Shown here one piece after another: positions 62,260 through 64,000 of a DNA stretch of 64,000 bases. A model generated the notes under the pieces. It saw only the letters and a program-made list of their open reading frames with translations. It did not search any database and was not told the DNA's origin. The number at the start of each line of letters is the position of its first letter. Position 1 is the first letter of the stretch. The position numbers and the translations under genes were made by a program. The DNA is taken from contig NZ_SUKF01000003.1 of the NCBI RefSeq assembly GCF_005047655.1, positions 62,001 to 126,000 on the forward strand, in the 5' to 3' direction. Source of the stretch: Sinimarinibacterium arenosum. Its GTDB lineage: Bacteria; Pseudomonadota; Gammaproteobacteria; Nevskiales; Nevskiaceae.

Positions 62260-62579
62260 GTATTCAACTGACCGAAAACGCCGCTCGCAGGATTCGTGAC
62301 CAGCTCAACCAGCGTGGTCACGGTCTCGGTCTGCGTGTGGGTGTCAAGAAGTCCGGCTGTTCCGGCTTCGCCTATACACTCGACTATGCCGACACTCTGG
62401 GTGCCAACGACGCGGTGTTCGAGCAACACGGCGCGACTGTGGTTGTGGCGCAGGATGATCTTGGAGTGCTCGACGGCATGACCCTGGATTTCCAGAAGCA
62501 GGGTCTGAATGAGGCATTCAAGTTCATGAATCCACAGGCAAAGGCGTATTGCGGCTGCGGCGAGAGCTTCACCGTCTAG
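62256..62579 (+). CDS. iscA: A-type Fe-S carrier, IscA/ErpA family
   Basis: A 107-residue protein with the three conserved cysteines: one in GVKKSGCSGFAYTL near C35 and two in AYCGCGESFTV near C99 and C101. The fold has LTENAARRIRDQL at the N-terminus and VLDGMTLDFQKQGLNEAFKFMNPQ before the CxC. It receives and delivers Fe-S clusters or iron. By position it is IscA; ErpA or SufA function cannot be excluded. Its start overlaps the fusion gene by 4 nt. Confidence 0.93.
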   Translation: MSIQLTENAARRIRDQLNQRGHGLGLRVGVKKSGCSGFAYTLDYADTLGANDAVFEQHGATVVVAQDDLGVLDGMTLDFQKQGLNEAFKFMNPQAKAYCGCGESFTV

Positions 62580-62615
62580 GGCTCGCGGCAACCCCCGGGC
62601 CGCCGTGGCGCTTCA

Positions 62616-62645
62616 TTGCCGCGTTGCAGCAGAACCGGCTATAAT
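62616..62645 (+). promoter_or_regulatory. candidate promoter upstream of ndk
   Basis: A perfect TATAAT lies at 62640-62645, with TTGCCG at 62616-62621, a spacer of 18. Transcription would begin near 62652, directly before the hairpin at 62660. The -35 matches only four of six bases. Confidence 0.5.
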
Positions 62646-62659
62646 TTACTGATTTCATT

Positions 62660-62698
62660 GGGCCTAGCGGGAAACCCGCCGGGCCTCACTTTTCTTTT
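62660..62698 (+). terminator. intrinsic terminator or attenuator before ndk
   Basis: A 12-position stem (62660-62671 with 62675-62686; two wobble pairs, one mismatch, AAA loop) is followed by CACTTTTCTTTT. It may end transcripts from the isc-type genes. Because a good -10 lies just upstream, it may also attenuate transcription entering ndk. Confidence 0.7.
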
Positions 62699-62718
62699 GC
62701 TTTTGAAGGAGTTCCGCT

Positions 62719-63150
62719 GTGTCGGTCGAACGTACGCTGTCCATTCTCAAGCCGGATGCTGTTGCCAAGAACGCGATCGGTGAAATCATCGCTCGCCTCG
62801 AAAAGGCCGGCCTGAAGGTTGTTGCCGCACGCATGAAGCATCTGAGCAAGGCTGAGGCCGAAGGCTTCTACGCGGTGCATAAGGAGCGTCCGTTCTTCGG
62901 CGATCTGGTCAGCTTCATGATCAGCGGTCCGGTGCTGGTGATGGCGCTGGAAGGCGAGAACGCCGTGGCCAAGTATCGCGACGTCATGGGTGCGACCGAT
63001 CCGAAGAAGGCGGCGCCGGGCACGATTCGCGCTGACTTCGCCGAGTCGATCGACGAGAACGCATGCCATGGTTCGGACAGCCTGGAGAATGCTGCGATCG
63101 AAATCGCGTACTTCTTCAGCACCACCGAGCTGTGCCCGCGGACGCGCTGA
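62719..63150 (+). CDS. ndk: nucleoside diphosphate kinase
   Basis: A 143-residue NDP kinase moving the gamma phosphate from ATP to other NDPs through a phosphohistidine. Motifs: [20 protein letters not shown] at the N-terminus, [26 protein letters not shown] and the active histidine in [22 protein letters not shown] (near H117). GTG start at 62719 with AAGGAG at 62706-62711. Followed by rlmN, as in many Gammaproteobacteria. Confidence 0.97.
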   Translation: MSVERTLSILKPDAVAKNAIGEIIARLEKAGLKVVAARMKHLSKAEAEGFYAVHKERPFFGDLVSFMISGPVLVMALEGENAVAKYRDVMGATDPKKAAPGTIRADFAESIDENACHGSDSLENAAIEIAYFFSTTELCPRTR

Positions 63151-63176
63151 GCGCCACGGACTTCTTGATCGGGCAC

Positions 63177-64000
63177 ATGAGCACGGATTCCGTCACTCAG
63201 ACCAGCAGCCAGGACGTCAACGACGTCCTGGCTGCTGCGCGTCGCCCGGCCAAACGCGTCAACCTGTTCGGACTCGATCGGCAGCAGCTGCGGGCACGTT
63301 TTGCCGAGCTCGGTGAAAAGCCGTATCGGGCCGATCAGGTGATGCAATGGATCTATCGTCGGGGCAAGGATTCCTTCGACGATATGACCAATCTGTCGAA
63401 AGACCTGCGCACGCGGATGATCGAGCATTTCGAGATTCGCACGCCGGAGCTGGTTACCGAGCAGGTCTCCAAGGACGGTACCCGCAAGTGGGTGCTGCGG
63501 CTCGATGGCGGCAATGCGATCGAGACGGTCTATATTCCTGAAGAATCGCGCGCGACGCTGTGCATTTCGTCGCAGGTCGGCTGTGCGATGGATTGTTCGT
63601 TCTGCTCGACTGCGCAGCAGGGCCTGAACCGCAACATGACCACGGCCGAGATCATCGCCCAGGTCTGGTTTGCGGCGCGCACGCTGGGGGGCGATTTCCA
63701 GAACGAGCGCGTGATTTCCAACGTGGTATTCATGGGTATGGGCGAGCCGCTGGCGAATTACAACGCCGTGCTGCCCGCGATCCGTATTCTGCTGGACGAC
63801 TTCGGTTTTGGCCTGTCGAAGCGTCGCGTCACCGTCTCGACCTCGGGTCTGGTGCCGTTCATCGATCGACTCAGCGATGACGTTGACACCGCATTGGCCG
63901 TGTCGCTGCATGCGCCCAACGATGCGCTGCGCAATGAGCTGGTTCCGGTCAATCGCAAGTATCCGGTGGCCGAGCTGATCGAGGCCTGCCGGCGCTACAC
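63177..64000 (+). CDS. rlmN: 23S rRNA/tRNA m2A methyltransferase RlmN (C-terminus off window)
   Basis: The first 274 residues of a radical-SAM methyltransferase that makes m2A2503 in 23S rRNA and m2A37 in tRNAs. Visible: [14 protein letters not shown] and [22 protein letters not shown] in the N-terminal domain. The cluster motif C-x3-C-x2-C is in [20 protein letters not shown], followed by [28 protein letters not shown] and [14 protein letters not shown] 63177 is 27 bases after the ndk stop. The C-terminal catalytic cysteine lies beyond the edge. Confidence 0.96.
   Translation, partial: MSTDSVTQTSSQDVNDVLAAARRPAKRVNLFGLDRQQLRARFAELGEKPYRADQVMQWIYRRGKDSFDDMTNLSKDLRTRMIEHFEIRTPELVTEQVSKDGTRKWVLRLDGGNAIETVYIPEESRATLCISSQVGCAMDCSFCSTAQQGLNRNMTTAEIIAQVWFAARTLGGDFQNERVISNVVFMGMGEPLANYNAVLPAIRILLDDFGFGLSKRRVTVSTSGLVPFIDRLSDDVDTALAVSLHAPNDALRNELVPVNRKYPVAELIEACRRY

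Noticed and set aside
62868-63911. 347-codon frame antisense to ndk and rlmN
   Set aside because: Both sense genes are unequivocal; this frame is a shadow.

Overview
The window is GC-rich Gammaproteobacterial chromosome. The order suhB, trmJ, cysE, isc genes, ndk, rlmN at the right end is the Pseudomonas-type Gammaproteobacterial order. YcgL, YajC-SecD-SecF and a Wza/Wzc/Gmd/Fcl polysaccharide locus also fit that class. Codon use and gene content suggest an environmental lineage near Nevskiales or Xanthomonadales, but I cannot fix the genus. No rRNA, tRNA, CRISPR array, replication origin or intact insertion sequence was seen.

Region 1 (1-18.5 kb) is ordinary housekeeping and envelope sequence. 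It holds an M14 carboxypeptidase cut by the left edge, a hemerythrin-like protein, two overlapping membrane proteins, an extended SDR, an MsbA-like ABC exporter, YcgL, several secreted lipoproteins (hydrolase, beta-propeller-like, DUF4382-like), an EF-hand protein, a YiiX-like NlpC/P60 hydrolase, RsmE, BioA, glutathione peroxidase and a long acyl-CoA dehydrogenase.

Region 2 (19-50.8 kb) is an exopolysaccharide or O-antigen locus, interrupted by yajC-secD-secF. Nucleotide-sugar genes (UDP-GlcA epimerase, Ugd, GalE, ManB, ManC, Gmd, Fcl) would supply UDP-GlcA, UDP-GalA, UDP-Gal, GDP-Man and GDP-L-Fuc. A WbaP/EpsL-type initiating phosphotransferase, WcaF- and WcaI-like enzymes, a Wzx flippase, a Wzy-like polymerase, further glycosyltransferases, a sulfotransferase, Wza, Wzc and a YjbH-type barrel complete a colanic-acid-like Wzx/Wzy system. 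Seven genes at 34.7-41.7 kb are strikingly AT-rich. They are bracketed by decayed transposase pieces (IS256-type left, IS5-type right) and a 5' stub of a second ugd, so this cassette looks horizontally swapped. An H-NS family gene follows wzc.

Region 3 (51-56 kb) has two paralogous multi-spanning proteins resembling the DUF2298 GT-C-like family on either side of a GtrB-type polyprenyl-phosphate glycosyltransferase, probably a glycan-decorating module.

Region 4 (56.3-64 kb) has a single-domain GIY-YIG protein inside a dense cluster of palindromic repeats. Then come suhB, trmJ, cysE, a cysteine desulfurase, a second cysteine desulfurase fused to a degenerate IscU-like domain, an A-type Fe-S carrier, ndk and rlmN (cut by the right edge). 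iscR, hscB, hscA and fdx are absent from the place where they normally sit.

From 18.5 to 58.6 kb the intergenic gaps carry about twenty copies of one REP/REPIN-like repeat. Its flanks are conserved (GTCTCGATACG on one side, CTACTCGACGTGAACGG on the other) while its central stem varies with compensating changes. I consider this family, with its embedded GIY-YIG gene, and the IscS-IscU fusion the most notable features.
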